This document shows positions 11,649-22,494 of a DNA stretch of 64,000 nt, in pieces; position 1 is the first letter of the stretch, and every line of letters begins with the position of its first letter. The DNA lies in NCBI GenBank assembly GCA_047967505.1, contig CM106541.1; one strand, written 5' to 3'. Made by a program: the position numbers and the translations under genes. The notes under the pieces are model-generated. The model had not been told where the DNA came from. It saw nothing but the letters and a program-made list of their open reading frames with translations, and searched no databases. The DNA comes from Dipteris shenzhenensis (taxonomy: Eukaryota; Polypodiophyta; Polypodiopsida; Gleicheniales).

Positions 11649-12640
11649 CCACTCAATTTGTGGCAGGTTTCCTTTTCTTCCCTCATCAAGGGTGATCCTG
11701 CATTAATTAAAAGAATATAACAATGAAAATATTTTTGAAAGGGAGGTCTTCTAGCATATGTGCTTTATATAATACTTATTCTTCAAACAATGAAGAATTA
11801 GTGAATGTATTTGTAAGGTAGTTCTTAATATGAAAAATCTCTACAATATTCTTCCTGCTATTAACTAGATATTAAATTTTTATTTTAATAAAAATATACA
11901 TTATCAACTTTAAAACTAATATAAATATAGTATAAATTAAATAAATATATATAAATTATTAATATTATATATTAATAACATTTAAAATTATGTATATTAT
12001 ATAGTAATAACCTTTAAATTTTAAAAACTAGTCAATCAAAGAATTGAATTAATTTAAAAAATAAGAAAATATTAAATTTTACACACATGCTTTTAGCATG
12101 TATGCTTTTCTTCTATGTGTATAATACTTGTTAGTCGAAGAATGAAGAATTAGATAATGCATTTGTAAGGTAGGTATTTAAAACCATAGAATCTAGAAGA
12201 GGTTTAGCATACTTGCTTATCTTTGTTACAGTATGTAATACTTTGCAAAAGCCTTAAACTTTGTTTAAGGCTTTGCACAAAACTATAGTATCATTGAATC
12301 CATATCATTTTTCTACTTTAGTAACCACCAGATATCCATGATGTGGAATACATATTTCTTCTGAATATTTCTTATCACATACTTCTACATTTCTTCTGAT
12401 ACGCCATGCAGCATGAATGTAAGAAAATATGAATCGGTGTGCTTTTAGCCTATGTGCTTGTCCCTAATCAGTAGGATACTTTGACTAGGTAGACTTATAA
12501 TTACTTAAAGTAAAGCCTTTGCAAAGGATCGTACCTAGTATTGGATATAAGCAAAACACTTTGGAAAGCATATAATATATAGTCTATATATATCTAAACT
12601 AAATACTTTGGAATGCATATTTTATATAGTCTATATACCT
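11649..12640. other. AT-rich spacer inside the transposon
   Basis: This is very AT-rich sequence with poly-T, TATATA and TTTAAA runs. There is no open frame of note. It lies between the leftward gene block and the telomere-like array and could hold promoters, but none can be assigned. Confidence 0.4.
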
Positions 12641-12649
12641 TAAATCTTC

Positions 12650-13092
12650 ACCCTAAATCTTAAATCCTAAAGTTCCCTAAATCTTAGGTTATACAATCTA
12701 AGCTCTTAAACTTATATAACAGTTCTAATCCCTAAACTCTAAACCCTAAACCTTAAACCCTTACCCCTATAGCTTAAATTCTTAAACCTAATTTCCATAT
12801 CCTAAACCCTAGATTCTAGACTCTAAGCTCATGATCTTATATACTAAACCCTAAATCCTAAACCCTAAATCCTAAACCTTTAAACAATAATCATAAATCC
12901 TAAACCCTAAATGCGAAATCCTAAATCCTTAACCCTAAATCCTAGATCTTAAACCCTAAACCCTAAACCCTTAGCCCTAAATCCTAAACCCTAAAACCAT
13001 AATCATAAACCCAAAATCCTAAATACTAAATCTTAAATCCTAAGCCCTAAATCCTTAACCCTAGATACTAAACCCTAAACCCTAACCCTAAA
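12650..13092. repeat. Telomere-like CCCTAAA array (left arm)
   Basis: Degenerate CCCTAAA, CCCTAAAT and CCTAAAT units run for about 440 bp. The orientation is opposite to the array at 13544-13690. It is interstitial, not a chromosome end, because unique sequence continues on both sides. Confidence 0.85.
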
Positions 13093-13555
13093 ATACAACC
13101 AAATTTTAACGATTTTTTTCAATTTGTGCAATAGGTTTGATATATCCCCTAACTTGTTGCTTGAGCAACAGGTTGGGGGATCTATCCAACCTGTTCCACA
13201 AGTCAAGAAATTTCTTGACTTGTGGAACAGGTTTCTTGACTTGTGAAACATGTTGGATAGATCCCCCAACCTGTTGCTGCACCCCCAACCTATTGCTTAA
13301 GTAACAGGTTAGGGGATCTATCCAACCTGTTCCACAAGTCAAGAAATTTCTTGATTTGTGCAACAGGTTGGATATATCCCCCAACCTGTTGCTCAACCCC
13401 AACCTGATTTTCTTGATTTGTGCAACAAGTTGGATATATCCCCTAACCTATTGCTCAAGCAACAGGTTGGGGTGACCCCCAACCTGGGGATATATCCAAC
13501 CTGTTGCACAAATTTAAAAAAATCATTAAATTTTGGTTGTATTTTAGGGTTAGGA
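13075..13555. repeat. Fold-back palindrome core with 46-bp perfect palindrome
   Basis: The outer ~70 bp of each side (13081-13149 and 13486-13555) are inverted copies, including CCCTAAAATACAACCAAATT and its complement. Inside are many inverted copies of CCAACCTGTTGC-type words. A perfect 46-bp palindrome sits at 13188-13233 (each arm 23 bp, beginning AACCTGTTCCACAAG). The segment could form stable hairpins or a cruciform. Confidence 0.9.
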
Positions 13556-13690
13556 TTTAGGGCTTAGGGTTAAGGATTTAGGATCTAGGATTAAGGGTTT
13601 AGGATTTAGAGTTTTGGGTTTAGGGTTTAGGGTTTAGGATTAGTTTTTAGAAGTTTAGGGTTTAGGGTTTAGGGATTAAATGTTTAAAGT
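13544..13690. repeat. Telomere-like TTTAGGG array (right arm)
   Basis: Degenerate TTTAGGG units run about 150 bp, inverted relative to the left arm. With the core they form one large inverted structure. Confidence 0.85.
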
Positions 13691-13869
13691 TTAGGATTTA
13701 CGGTGGTTAAGATGTTTTGGTATTAATTGTTTAAAGTTTAGGAAATAGGGTTCATGTTTAATGCCTTCTCTGCTAGTTTTAATATAAAAGTTATTAAGTA
13801 ATAATAAGCTCAATGATTATTTATTGTGTGTTTTTTTGAGTTGCTAATCTATTTTTATACATAAAACAG

Positions 13870-16800
13870 GTATTCAGCCTAACAGAGGGTATGGATGTGG
13901 TGTTATATAAGAAGAATGAAGTGATGGCTTTTGGACGAATTCATAGTCTTGATCCTATGAACGTGTGTTATTTCCAACATTGTGGTGAGAGAAGATGTGT
14001 AGTGATAATCACCAACATTGTAAATCCTAAAGTACATTTAAAATATCCACATGGAGATTTTGAAACATTGGGAGATATCTTATAATGTGACATATTTGAT
14101 ATGCAAGCACACAAAAGGCTCTGGGACCAAGATGAAATTGTTCCAAAGACATACTTTCAAGATATCAAGAAAACTTATTTTGAGGGAGAAAAAGTAGAGA
14201 TGTTATCTTGCTCCGGAGAAGTTTTAGCAATTGGCAACTTTAAGGGCTATGCTCAGAGTTTTCTCTATATAGTGAAGATAATTAAGTTGACTAGTGCAGG
14301 TGTCATTCAAAATGCAATGGATAGTACTTCACATCTAGACGTCCATAATACTATGTCTCATCTACAAGTTCATAGTACTTGTAAATGGGGGTTAGCCTTC
14401 TTGAAATCAAGTTTGCCCAAGATAGTTTCCTTCAATGTCATGGAAGACACAACAGAATATTATCAGAAGAAAAGGATTATAACACAAATGGGATCCAAAT
14501 TGATAAGAAGCTATAGTAGTGATCCAGAGTATCATAGTGGCATGCTCACAGGTATTGAGGACATTATAGTAACAAATGTTGATGCAGAAAAGGTTTCTTG
14601 TGTTGCAAGTGACTCAAATATACTCACTAGTATTGAAGACTTGTCTTGTTTTACAAGTGACTCGAATAGGCTCACTGGTATAGAAGACTTGTCCTATGTT
14701 GCAAGTGACTCGAACAGGCTCACTGCTATAGAAGACTTGTCCTGTGTTGCAAGTGACTCGAAAAGGCTCACTGGTATAGAAGACTTGTCCGTGTGTTGCA
14801 AGTGAATCGAATAGGCTCACTAGTATAGAAGACTCATCCTGTGTTGCAAGTGACTCAAACATGCTTACTGATATAGAAGACTTGTCTTGTGTTGAGAATT
14901 ATAAGATGGGACCACAAAGAAAAATACACTCAAAGATCGATGGGATAAGTGATCCAATAACAGGAATTAATGATATTAGTGACAATGATCATGATGTTAC
15001 CACTCGAATGCAGGGCAAAGGGGGCAGAGAATTTGAGACTTATCATGTTGTTCGTAATATTGTTGCTAGCATGCTAGAGAATATAGATGGGAGAATCTTG
15101 AGTTACGAAGGAGAAAGAGTTCAATCGCAAAATTCAAGAGGCATTGGCAACAAATTGACATCAATGAACATGTCTACCAGATTGCCATTTCCAAGATATT
15201 ATAAGGCATCAAATAATTCTCAAGCCCACACAGCATTTGATTATAGAGATGAAGATTCAAGGGAAATGGATTTGAGGTTTGATGGTCTTACAACTGGAAA
15301 ACTCAAGACACTATTTACAAAAAGAAAGTATGTGAGTGTGAAGAGGCGAAGAATCATGGCATTAATTCCAGAACCAAAGAGACATGTAATGTTATCTGAG
15401 GAGAATATGGAAAGGATGCTTATGTGAGTTTGCTGCAAGAGATTTTGCATTAGAAAAGCTAGGAAAGATGATTGTGTAGCCATACGTGTTGGTATTTGGA
15501 GTAAGACGGTGCCTAATAGACATAACTATCTTCTTCAAGAGTTTTCATGCTTTCTTCATCAAGGCAATGATCAATATTTGAGCACAAGACATTGTAAACC
15601 TAGATTGAAACCCATGGTTAATGGGAGACCCATTTGCAATCGAGGATATCAATGGTTAACTGGACTATCACATGGCACATACTGGACCATCTAGGCACAA
15701 GTGAAAGAAAATGTGGTTCATACAATTCATGGAGATACCTACAAGCTTAAATGCCATGGAAGCACTATAAATGCAACCGCAACATTAAAGCAAGTTCTTG
15801 AAGACCATGCATTACCACAGCCTCATCTTCAACAAACAATGCTAGATGGACGTGTCGAATGTTAACAACATCTTCCTTTGAAAATGACAAAGAAGGTCGT
15901 CCTAGAAATTGTCAATAAAACTTTACAAGACAGAGACAAGAGCATGATTTCACGGTCAACCTTGTACAAAATTTGGCGTAGAGATTTTTGCCATATCAAG
16001 ACACCATCAAAGCAAAGGATGTCAAAATGTAAGACATGTGATGAATTAAAAAATGCCATTGAACATAGTAAATGTGAGCAGCAGCGAGGAAGATATATTA
16101 AATGGCAATCAATCCATTTACGTCATGTGCAGGATGCTTGAAAGTTGTATGCTTCTTGGAGAGAGGAAGTTATTTCACATGTCGATAAATCCATGTGCAT
16201 CACCATTGATGGCATGGACTAGAATACAACAACTTTGCCACAATATAGACATATCCCACCGGCATTGGAGGGCAAACGTGGACTAAAAACACACTTGTGT
16301 GGAGTATTAGTACATGGATATCGAATCTTTTGTGATGTATGGATTGATAGTTTGCATGACCATGATAGTAACCAGGTTGTTACATCAATCATGAAAGCAA
16401 TAAGAAAGGTCAGATATGCTCGTGGATGTTTACCTAACACATTGCAAATACAAGCTGATAATTGTTGGAGAGAGAACAAGAATAAATATATATTTGCTTT
16501 ATGCTCTATGTTGGTTGGTTTGAAAATATTTGAAGAAGTGGAAGCTGGCTTTCTTCTTGTCGGCCATACACATGAAGACATAGATCAAATCTTCAGTGTT
16601 ATCTCTGGTGAGTTGAAGTCAATGGATGTTTTGACAATGGAGGATATGCTATTTCGAATCGGGAAAAAAATTGGAGGGTCTCCCAAGGAAGAATCAAAAG
16701 TGGCTATCTTAGAGAGGATGGTAGATTGGAGAGCATTCATAGAGCCACATTTACAAACAGGAGATGATGCCCTAATAGGACACACAAATCCACACTACTT

Positions 16801-17640
16801 TCGGTTTCACATGCATAACAATATTCCAATGATGTGATGGAAGCAGTACTCAGTAGATGGAGATCATTTATGGAGTGAGTTATATGCTTTATTACAACAA
16901 ATAATTCCATTGGAGGAAACTCGATTTGTTCTTGCAAAAAACAAATCACTTGACATAGATGAAATGAAAGGCTTGAAAGCCTTCATTAAACATCTTCAAA
17001 GTATGATGTTGTGAATCCTTTTGGTCGGAACAAGCTAGGTCACCAAGTTTTCCTTTGGATATAAATATGTTAGTAGATATGGAGGAAGTAGAGGAATGCC
17101 TTTTACCTCGAAAATATTATGGCAAGAAGGGAGACAAACCCTTACCAAAGACCAAAGTTTATACCATCTAATAAGATTGAAGAGGGTCTATTTGTTACAG
17201 TTTGGACATCTGATCCAGGTTCAGAGTTGGATGACCAAGGTGGCCCAATTTGGGTTGCAAAGGTTTAAAAAAAAAAGGGAATGACAAGGGAACTCCTACA
17301 ACATTCACAGCTTTATGGTATGAACCAAAGCCATTGAAAAATCTCCTAAAAAGATATACAATGAAAAAACTCTATGAGGGATGCTTGCAAAAGAAACATG
17401 AATGGGTTCCAAATAATGAGGGATTAACAGAGGTGGAAGTCAGTAGCATTATTCATTGTTGGAAATCGAGGACATGAAGTTTTAGAAAGAAACATGGATA
17501 CAATGTTGAAAAATGTATCACAATCCCTAATCCAAGTTGTGTCCATATTAAACATCATTTGGCAAGACTTGACCCATCAAGCGCAAATACATTACATGAA
17601 TCTGATGACTCTGAACGAGATTCAGATGCATAAGATAATG
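13870..17640 (+). pseudogene. DDE/RNase H-like transposase relic (DUF7869-like)
   Basis: A broken gene reads rightward through frames at 13891-14085, 14101-14805, 14861-15427, 15509-15694, 15878-16141 and 16235-16837, with several stops and shifts. An ACAG acceptor-like site at 13867-13870 precedes the first frame. The N-terminal ~150 residues recur around metal- or chromatin-module-like text, but I cannot name a domain. The core shows ITIDGMD near 16200, QADNCWRENKN near 16455 and GHTHEDIDQIFS near 16563. That spacing of acidic residues in a D...DN..E pattern plus GHTHEDID is typical of DUF7869-type transposon proteins as I remember them. It would catalyse excision and insertion. Its position inside matched TIRs supports this role. 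It is clearly inactive here. The family name is from memory and needs a profile search. Confidence 0.65.
14558..14905 (+). repeat. 48-bp in-frame tandem repeat (16-aa unit)
   Basis: About seven copies of a 48-bp unit encode SNRLTGIEDLSCVASD-like peptides. GAAGAC anchors fall at 14635, 14683, 14731, 14779, 14828 and 14876. The spacing is 48 except one 49, where an extra base shifts the frame. This shift is one of the disabling lesions in the transposase relic. Confidence 0.9.
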
Positions 17641-17840
17641 TTTTGTATGCTTTTTTCCATACAAATGGTGTATCTATACACCACCAATAAGATAATGTAT
17701 TGTATGCTTTGTTTTTTTAAAAAAGGGTGTATCTATACACCACTTATATATTGAATTCAACAAACTCTTTTTTTTCAAAAAAATGGTGTATCTATACACC
17801 ACTTATATGTTGAATTCAACAAACTCTTTTCATATGGTGT
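17641..17840. repeat. Right subterminal GGTGTA palindromes
   Basis: The 16-mer GGTGTATCTATACACC occurs at 17667, 17726 and 17785, spaced 59 bp apart within a longer direct repeat. It follows the transposase relic and matches the architecture of the left-end copy at 9334. Confidence 0.85.
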
Positions 17841-18126
17841 CATATTTTCAAATTCATAGTGTTAAAATTGAACTAGAGTTACGTGACTACTATTATTATT
17901 ATTATAGTTATTGGATGGGGACACCATGCACAAGTTTGGGAATTATAGCTTCATTGAGCCTTTTTTTTTTTTAATTAGAGGTCACCACTTGACTTTTTAG
18001 CTTAATAAGGCCATATTTGTATATAAGTGACCCATTTAGTGCTCTAAAAAACCCAATTTTCGAGCTCACTAAGTGAAGTGGAGTGGAGAGGATATGCTCC
18101 AAAAAAAAGTCCAAACTAGGAGAGAA

Positions 18127-18152
18127 AGTCCAAAATTTTTGAATAGTGTGTT
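18127..18152 (-). repeat. Right terminal inverted repeat
   Basis: Reads AACACACTATTCAAAAATTT inward on the minus strand. It is followed by ACTT (18153-18156) and then resumes Copia gag sequence. Confidence 0.8.
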
Positions 18153-18156
18153 ACTT

Positions 18157-18540
18157 CATTTTGCTCTTTTCCTTGAAGTTGCTTTTGGCCAAATATGCCC
18201 CTTCTTTGTAATATGCCCCTTCTTTGTAATCACTTCTTTGGTTGATCTTTCTTTCCTCTTTCAAGAGGGATGCTTCAATTTCTACCAGACTTATCTCTGG
18301 TATATTGGTGAGTGTGGTTATAATAGTGCCATATTCTTCAGTGAGACTTCTAAGTAAGATGGCAATTACAATATCTTCATCAAGACTAAACTTGATGCCA
18401 GATAATTGTGTCAAAATGCTCTTCATTGAATTTAGATGTGAAGAGATGGATTCTCCTCTATCTAATTTTAAATCTCCTTTATCGAATTTTAAATCAAAGA
18501 ACTTGATCAGCAAGCTAAGTCATGCTGCCCACGCAAGATG
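18157..18540 (-). pseudogene. Copia gag, N-terminal half (right of insertion)
   Basis: A minus-strand frame of about 120 aa matches Copia gag (UBN2-type). It includes a KFFDLKF segment, SISSHLNSMKSILTQL, an LLRSLTEEY segment and a basic KEKSKMK end. The frame ends at the right TIR junction and continues in the zinc-knuckle half at 8601-8769. A small internal repeat (DLKFDKG / DLKLDRG) is visible. Confidence 0.75.
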
Positions 18541-18649
18541 AATTTTGTTTCCAGAAGGGTGGTCTTCAAGAATGTGGAGACAGGAACCATGGTGTAGGGA
18601 AATAAAAAACCAAAGGAAAGACCTTTTTGGCAAGGAGATGTATTGCAAT

Positions 18650-19979
18650 GAACTTATATGGTTAATGAAGACACCTCAAAATATTCATCAAGAACAATTA
18701 CACTTGCAAGTGGTAGGCTGAATAGTTCAAAGAGTGTCTGCTGAGGTTTCCGGAAGATGTTGTGGTTCTTTGCAGAGAACTATTCTTTTAAGGAGCAAAA
18801 TGAGATTCACAATCCATGCACTGGCACTCTAGCCAGGTTACAATTTTAGTCCACATAACATATGTCAGTATTGGATGTGAGGTGAAGAAGACATTTCAAT
18901 TTTTCATTTTAGATGACAAGGTGCATGACACCCTATTTGTCTAGCATCGTTTCATGCTGCATCATAGGCGGTTGTCAGATCAAGGGTTGGAGCTGACTAG
19001 GCATTGGGTTTGGCTAGATGGAACAGTCTCTCAATTCAAGGCTAGAAAACCTTTCTATTTCATTTCTAGATTTGAACAGCTGGTGGGTTTGAAGATGACA
19101 TGGAATTTCTTTGGATCTGGACACGGAAAGGGTGAGCATGATGGGGTTGGGGCTATTGTGAAGAGAGCATTGACAAATGAGCAACTAAAGCCAAATGGAG
19201 CCACCTTAAAAAATGCAAGAGATGTTGTGGATTTTATGAGGACCAACTTGCCTCATGGGGCTCAAGCCAGCTATGCATCTAAGGAGAGGAATGTAGCACG
19301 AGTGTTTTGGGAGGTTAAGGAAGGAGATATTGATAGATCTATACAAAGGGATTGTCAATATGTGCCACATACACAATCCATGCATTGTATACAAGGAGCT
19401 ACGTAAGGGGTTGTTACTCAAATAGCAATGAAAAGGTTGTCGTGCTACTGCAATGCTTGTATTCAAGAGTCTTGGGGACACTACACCAATAAAAAGCATG
19501 TTCCCTGTTGGGAATATCACATCATTGTTCTTGACAATGTAGGTGTTTTGGATACTAATGAGGAGCTCATTGAGGAGCCTCTCTACGAAGGGCATCATAA
19601 AATGCTTAGCGATGCTCTTTGCATAAGGGACAACTTCGTAATGAATGTAGAGGTAGACGATGAAGAGTGTTCTGACTTCTACATCTTGATTTGTACTAGA
19701 AATAAGGAGAAGAGCCAAAAGGCTATGAAGGATGCTTGGGGCAACATAATTGTTGCAAGCTCCTTTGTTGTGAAGGGTCTCTTTTATGGTCATCAAGGTG
19801 ACCATCACTACAAGCTTCGTGATCGTAAACCTGAGGTCATATTATACTCCCATCTTGTAAAGTCAATCGAGTTTCCACTGGAAGCCATTGAGGGAGAGAG
19901 AAACTTGTACTTGCTATCACTTGAAGAGTATGATGTTGTCTACAATAGCATGCCTTATGATCTCTGTACCACATTCTAA
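18650..19979 (+). pseudogene. Second transposase-like relic (FAENYS / SQFK / HGKG family)
   Basis: An interrupted gene shows, in order, FAENYSFKEQNEIH near 18770, HWVWLDGTVSQFKARKPFYF near 19005, GSGHGKGEHDGVGAIVKRA near 19115, and a C-terminal domain in the 19428-19979 frame (183 aa) with SFVVKGLFYG and YSHLVKSIEF segments. I know this motif trio from uncharacterised transposon-type proteins in animals and plants, with the Asp of the DG motif likely catalytic. Frameshifts lie before 18954 and a stop lies near 19405. It differs from the relic at 13.9-17.6 kb. I could not find its terminal repeats. Confidence 0.55.
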
Positions 19980-20450
19980 TTAATTTATTTCCCATGCTTG
20001 CTTTCATTTTCTATGATTGTTTATTTGTCTCCCCCCAAAAAAGAAGCCAAGTATGATTGGCTATACCAAATATGTGAGAAACCATTGTATATACATCAAT
20101 CAAGCAATGGTCATGATCCATTAGCAAAAGTAATACTTCATGGCCCAACCATAGGGCACATGATGCAAGTTACTGATAATATTTGCAAGTAGTCATAAAG
20201 CACTACAGCTAGGCAAGACATGATGCAAGTCATAAAGATAAATATAATACGATCATTTTTCAATTGAATAATTACATGGTCTTGTATTATATTCATGATC
20301 TAGCTGAACAATTGTACATGATCCAGTAGCCAAAAATTACAGCTCATGAAACAACAAGGTACATGACCAAGGTTACAGGTAGTATTTGCAGTCCTTGAAC
20401 AATTTCATAGATAACAGCTGTAAACTACGTCCTCCACCTTGGTCTGACAA
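19980..20450. other. Spacer between convergent relics
   Basis: No coding signature. Repeated words such as CATGATCCA and GATGCAAGT occur, possibly a small internal duplication (20155-20235). Confidence 0.3.
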
Positions 20451-20559
20451 ACATGTCACGTGCCCCATAAGCAATTAGCTCCACAATTGGGGTTGTCACC
20501 CATCTTGGCTACACATCATACTTTTTTGCAACTAGTAGGCTATCTATATCTTTCCAAGC

Positions 20560-21140
20560 ACCAAAGTAGTCTTCAGATGCAAACTATTGGCAATCCCATG
20601 AGTTCAACCACCGCCATAACCAGGGTCCTACATGCTTAACCAGAAAATTGTGCTGCCAATGCATAGGGACTAAATCTAACTTTGGGAGTACACAAAATGT
20701 CCCTTCTAGATTTCCAATACACTTGTAGAAGCTGACATCTAGATGCACGGTGCTCGACACATCATAGAAAGGGTATTGCTCCCAGAAATACCACAGGTGC
20801 TTGAAAAAGATTGGTTTCCCATCCAAAATGGTGAAATGTGCCCTGTCACAATATTCCTAATCCAGAAATCCTGAGATAACATTCTCCACGCCATGAAAAC
20901 ACAACTTAAAGCACTGCAACCAACAGGTTGTGTCTCCGTTGGGAGCTCCATATATATACGTCAAACCATCGTGCAGTCCAACACAAAAAATTCTTTGCGT
21001 CCTCTAGCACCAAAAATGTCAAGTCACATACTTGCCGTGTGTGACAATGCCATCAGGGCCAAAATAGTTGCTTTTCATGGTTGTGATGATAAATCAGCAC
21101 ACCATTCATGTCTATCACAAGTGCACGTCGTTTTGCATCG
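20560..21140 (-). pseudogene. FCP1/NIF-type HAD phosphatase-like relic
   Basis: Reading leftward from about 21135, the minus strand gives LVIDMNGVL (the hydrophobic-D-x-x-G-V motif of HAD phosphatases), then RGRKEF near 21000, FDVYIWSSQRRHN near 20960-20930, HFTILDGKPIFFKHLWYFW near 20835, and HLDVSFYKCIGN near 20740. The order and spacing match the FCP1 homology (CTD-phosphatase-like) domain. The second catalytic Asp of the usual DxDGT is Asn here (DMNG). At least two frameshifts and one stop disable it. It is convergent with the transposase-like relic and may have been cargo of that element. Confidence 0.6.
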
Positions 21141-21755
21141 TATAATGGTCAGGTCCTAGGGAGACAACAAAATCCTACTCTCTGAGTTCATGAGGGGTAT
21201 TGCGATATTACTGGTACATTGAATGATCCCTAGCTTTGCAGAATATCTTTTTAGTGTCTCCTGTGGTGACCTAGATGCGAACCACATGCTATCTTTGCAC
21301 TCATCTTAGGCCAGAGTTTGAAAGGACCTTTTGTATACACGACCAATGCTAGTTTTTTATCACCTATACAAACCACAACGTGATCGAGCTTCATCAAGGC
21401 ACCTCTCTCCATCTCTCGCTCTCTCATTAAGTCAACACATGTTTACACACGGGTGCAAATATCTACAACTCCCAATTTTTGAACTATAATTTTAATAAGA
21501 TACAATTCCCTGCTCATCTTTTAAGTTCTTCGAGGGGAGTGATGAGGTAAGCAGTCATAAACCTCAAATGCTGGACAGTATAATATTAATGTATGATAAT
21601 CAAATTAATCTAAGGTTTATGATCTCTGTTCGGATGGAGAACATGCATAATAACTGGAAGACATTTAGACTACAATAAAAGACATCACAATACCTATGAC
21701 TTGATTAAGATGGCATTTCATTACATGGGGTAAACCCAGATTCCAAATCTAAAAA

Positions 21756-22409
21756 TTATCTCTTATGGGCTCGTGGGTGTTGCATACTTGCTTTCAGGTT
21801 AGCTATAGGACTTGCATCCTTCTTAGGAACCTTCTCAACATTACTTGGTGTTTTAGTCATGTTTGCCCTGCTAGTAGGCATCTGTGCAGTTGATGGACTG
21901 GCCTCGGTTGCATTGTTATGTGTGGTCTTGTGCTTTGTCAATACCTTTATCCATTGTCCCATAGTCAACCCATCTACATTGGTCTCCTGGTTGGGAGTAG
22001 CATCTCCTATAGTTGTTGCTGCTTCTATGAGATCATCCAAACCTTCCTGTGCAAGTACATTACCCATCTGTGTGTTTGTTCCATCTTCTAAGTCAACCAC
22101 TTTTATAGGACTTTGCATAGACCTTGGGCTTCTCGACAAAGGTGTTATCTCATCATCAATAAACATACAATTAGATTCTCTTCTGACGTTTTCTGACAAC
22201 CTTGTCTGTTCACTATCAAAAACAACTTTCCAAAAAGGAGAATGGGGCCCAGGCCCTAGACTAAGCCCAGGAATCTTCTCATGGGTTGTGCTGCCCAAGA
22301 AAGGTGCAGGGTCACCAGTAAATGCATGTGCAAGTCCAAGTACTCTAGGCTTGTCTGATGATCCTGCCTGTGAATTCTCAACAAAGACTACATCCACAAA
22401 ACGTGCCAA
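21756..22409 (-). CDS. Hypothetical 217-aa frame, possibly transposon-borne
   Basis: An uninterrupted minus-strand frame starts MARFVDVVFVENSQAG. Its Ser/Pro/Thr-rich composition suggests disorder, and it includes GPGPHSPFWKVVFDSEQ. No domain is recognised. It lies 0.6 kb upstream of the FCP1-like relic on the same strand and may be its 5' exon or a partner gene. A + strand shadow frame of similar length overlaps it but looks less protein-like. It may be a non-functional survivor. Confidence 0.4.
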   Translation of the reverse strand: MARFVDVVFVENSQAGSSDKPRVLGLAHAFTGDPAPFLGSTTHEKIPGLSLGPGPHSPFWKVVFDSEQTRLSENVRRESNCMFIDDEITPLSRSPRSMQSPIKVVDLEDGTNTQMGNVLAQEGLDDLIEAATTIGDATPNQETNVDGLTMGQWIKVLTKHKTTHNNATEASPSTAQMPTSRANMTKTPSNVEKVPKKDASPIANLKASMQHPRAHKR

Positions 22410-22494
22410 ATTTCAAATGGAGATTTTATCCTGGTGGAAAAAACATGTGCAAACTAATGCAAGAACACATTTAGTAATCATGTAGTCATGCACA

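Larger units (their letters stand above)
8774..18152. mobile_element. ~9.4-kb DNA transposon with 26-bp TIRs and divergent gene blocks
   Basis: Both ends read AACACACTATTCAAAA inward and match over 26 bp with one mismatch (8774-8799 and 18127-18152). The flanks carry ACTT on each side (8770-8773 and 18153-18156). Removing the element joins two halves of a Copia gag in frame, fixing both ends independently. Inside, from left to right, are GGTGTA-type subterminal repeats, an unrecognised minus-strand gene block, telomere-like arms around a palindrome, a plus-strand DDE-like transposase relic, and more GGTGTA palindromes. The CACTA string near the tip recalls CACTA elements, but the apparent 4-bp target duplication and the proteins do not fit that family as I know it. 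All coding parts carry stops or frameshifts, so this copy is non-autonomous now. Confidence 0.75.

Noticed and set aside
12650-13690. True chromosome end
   Set aside because: The repeats are degenerate, inverted relative to each other, and flanked by unique DNA on both sides.
8774-18152. Firm assignment to the CACTA (EnSpm) superfamily
   Set aside because: The CACTA letters near the tip are suggestive, but the element starts AACACACTA, the target duplication seems to be 4 bp, and no TNP2-like motif is seen.
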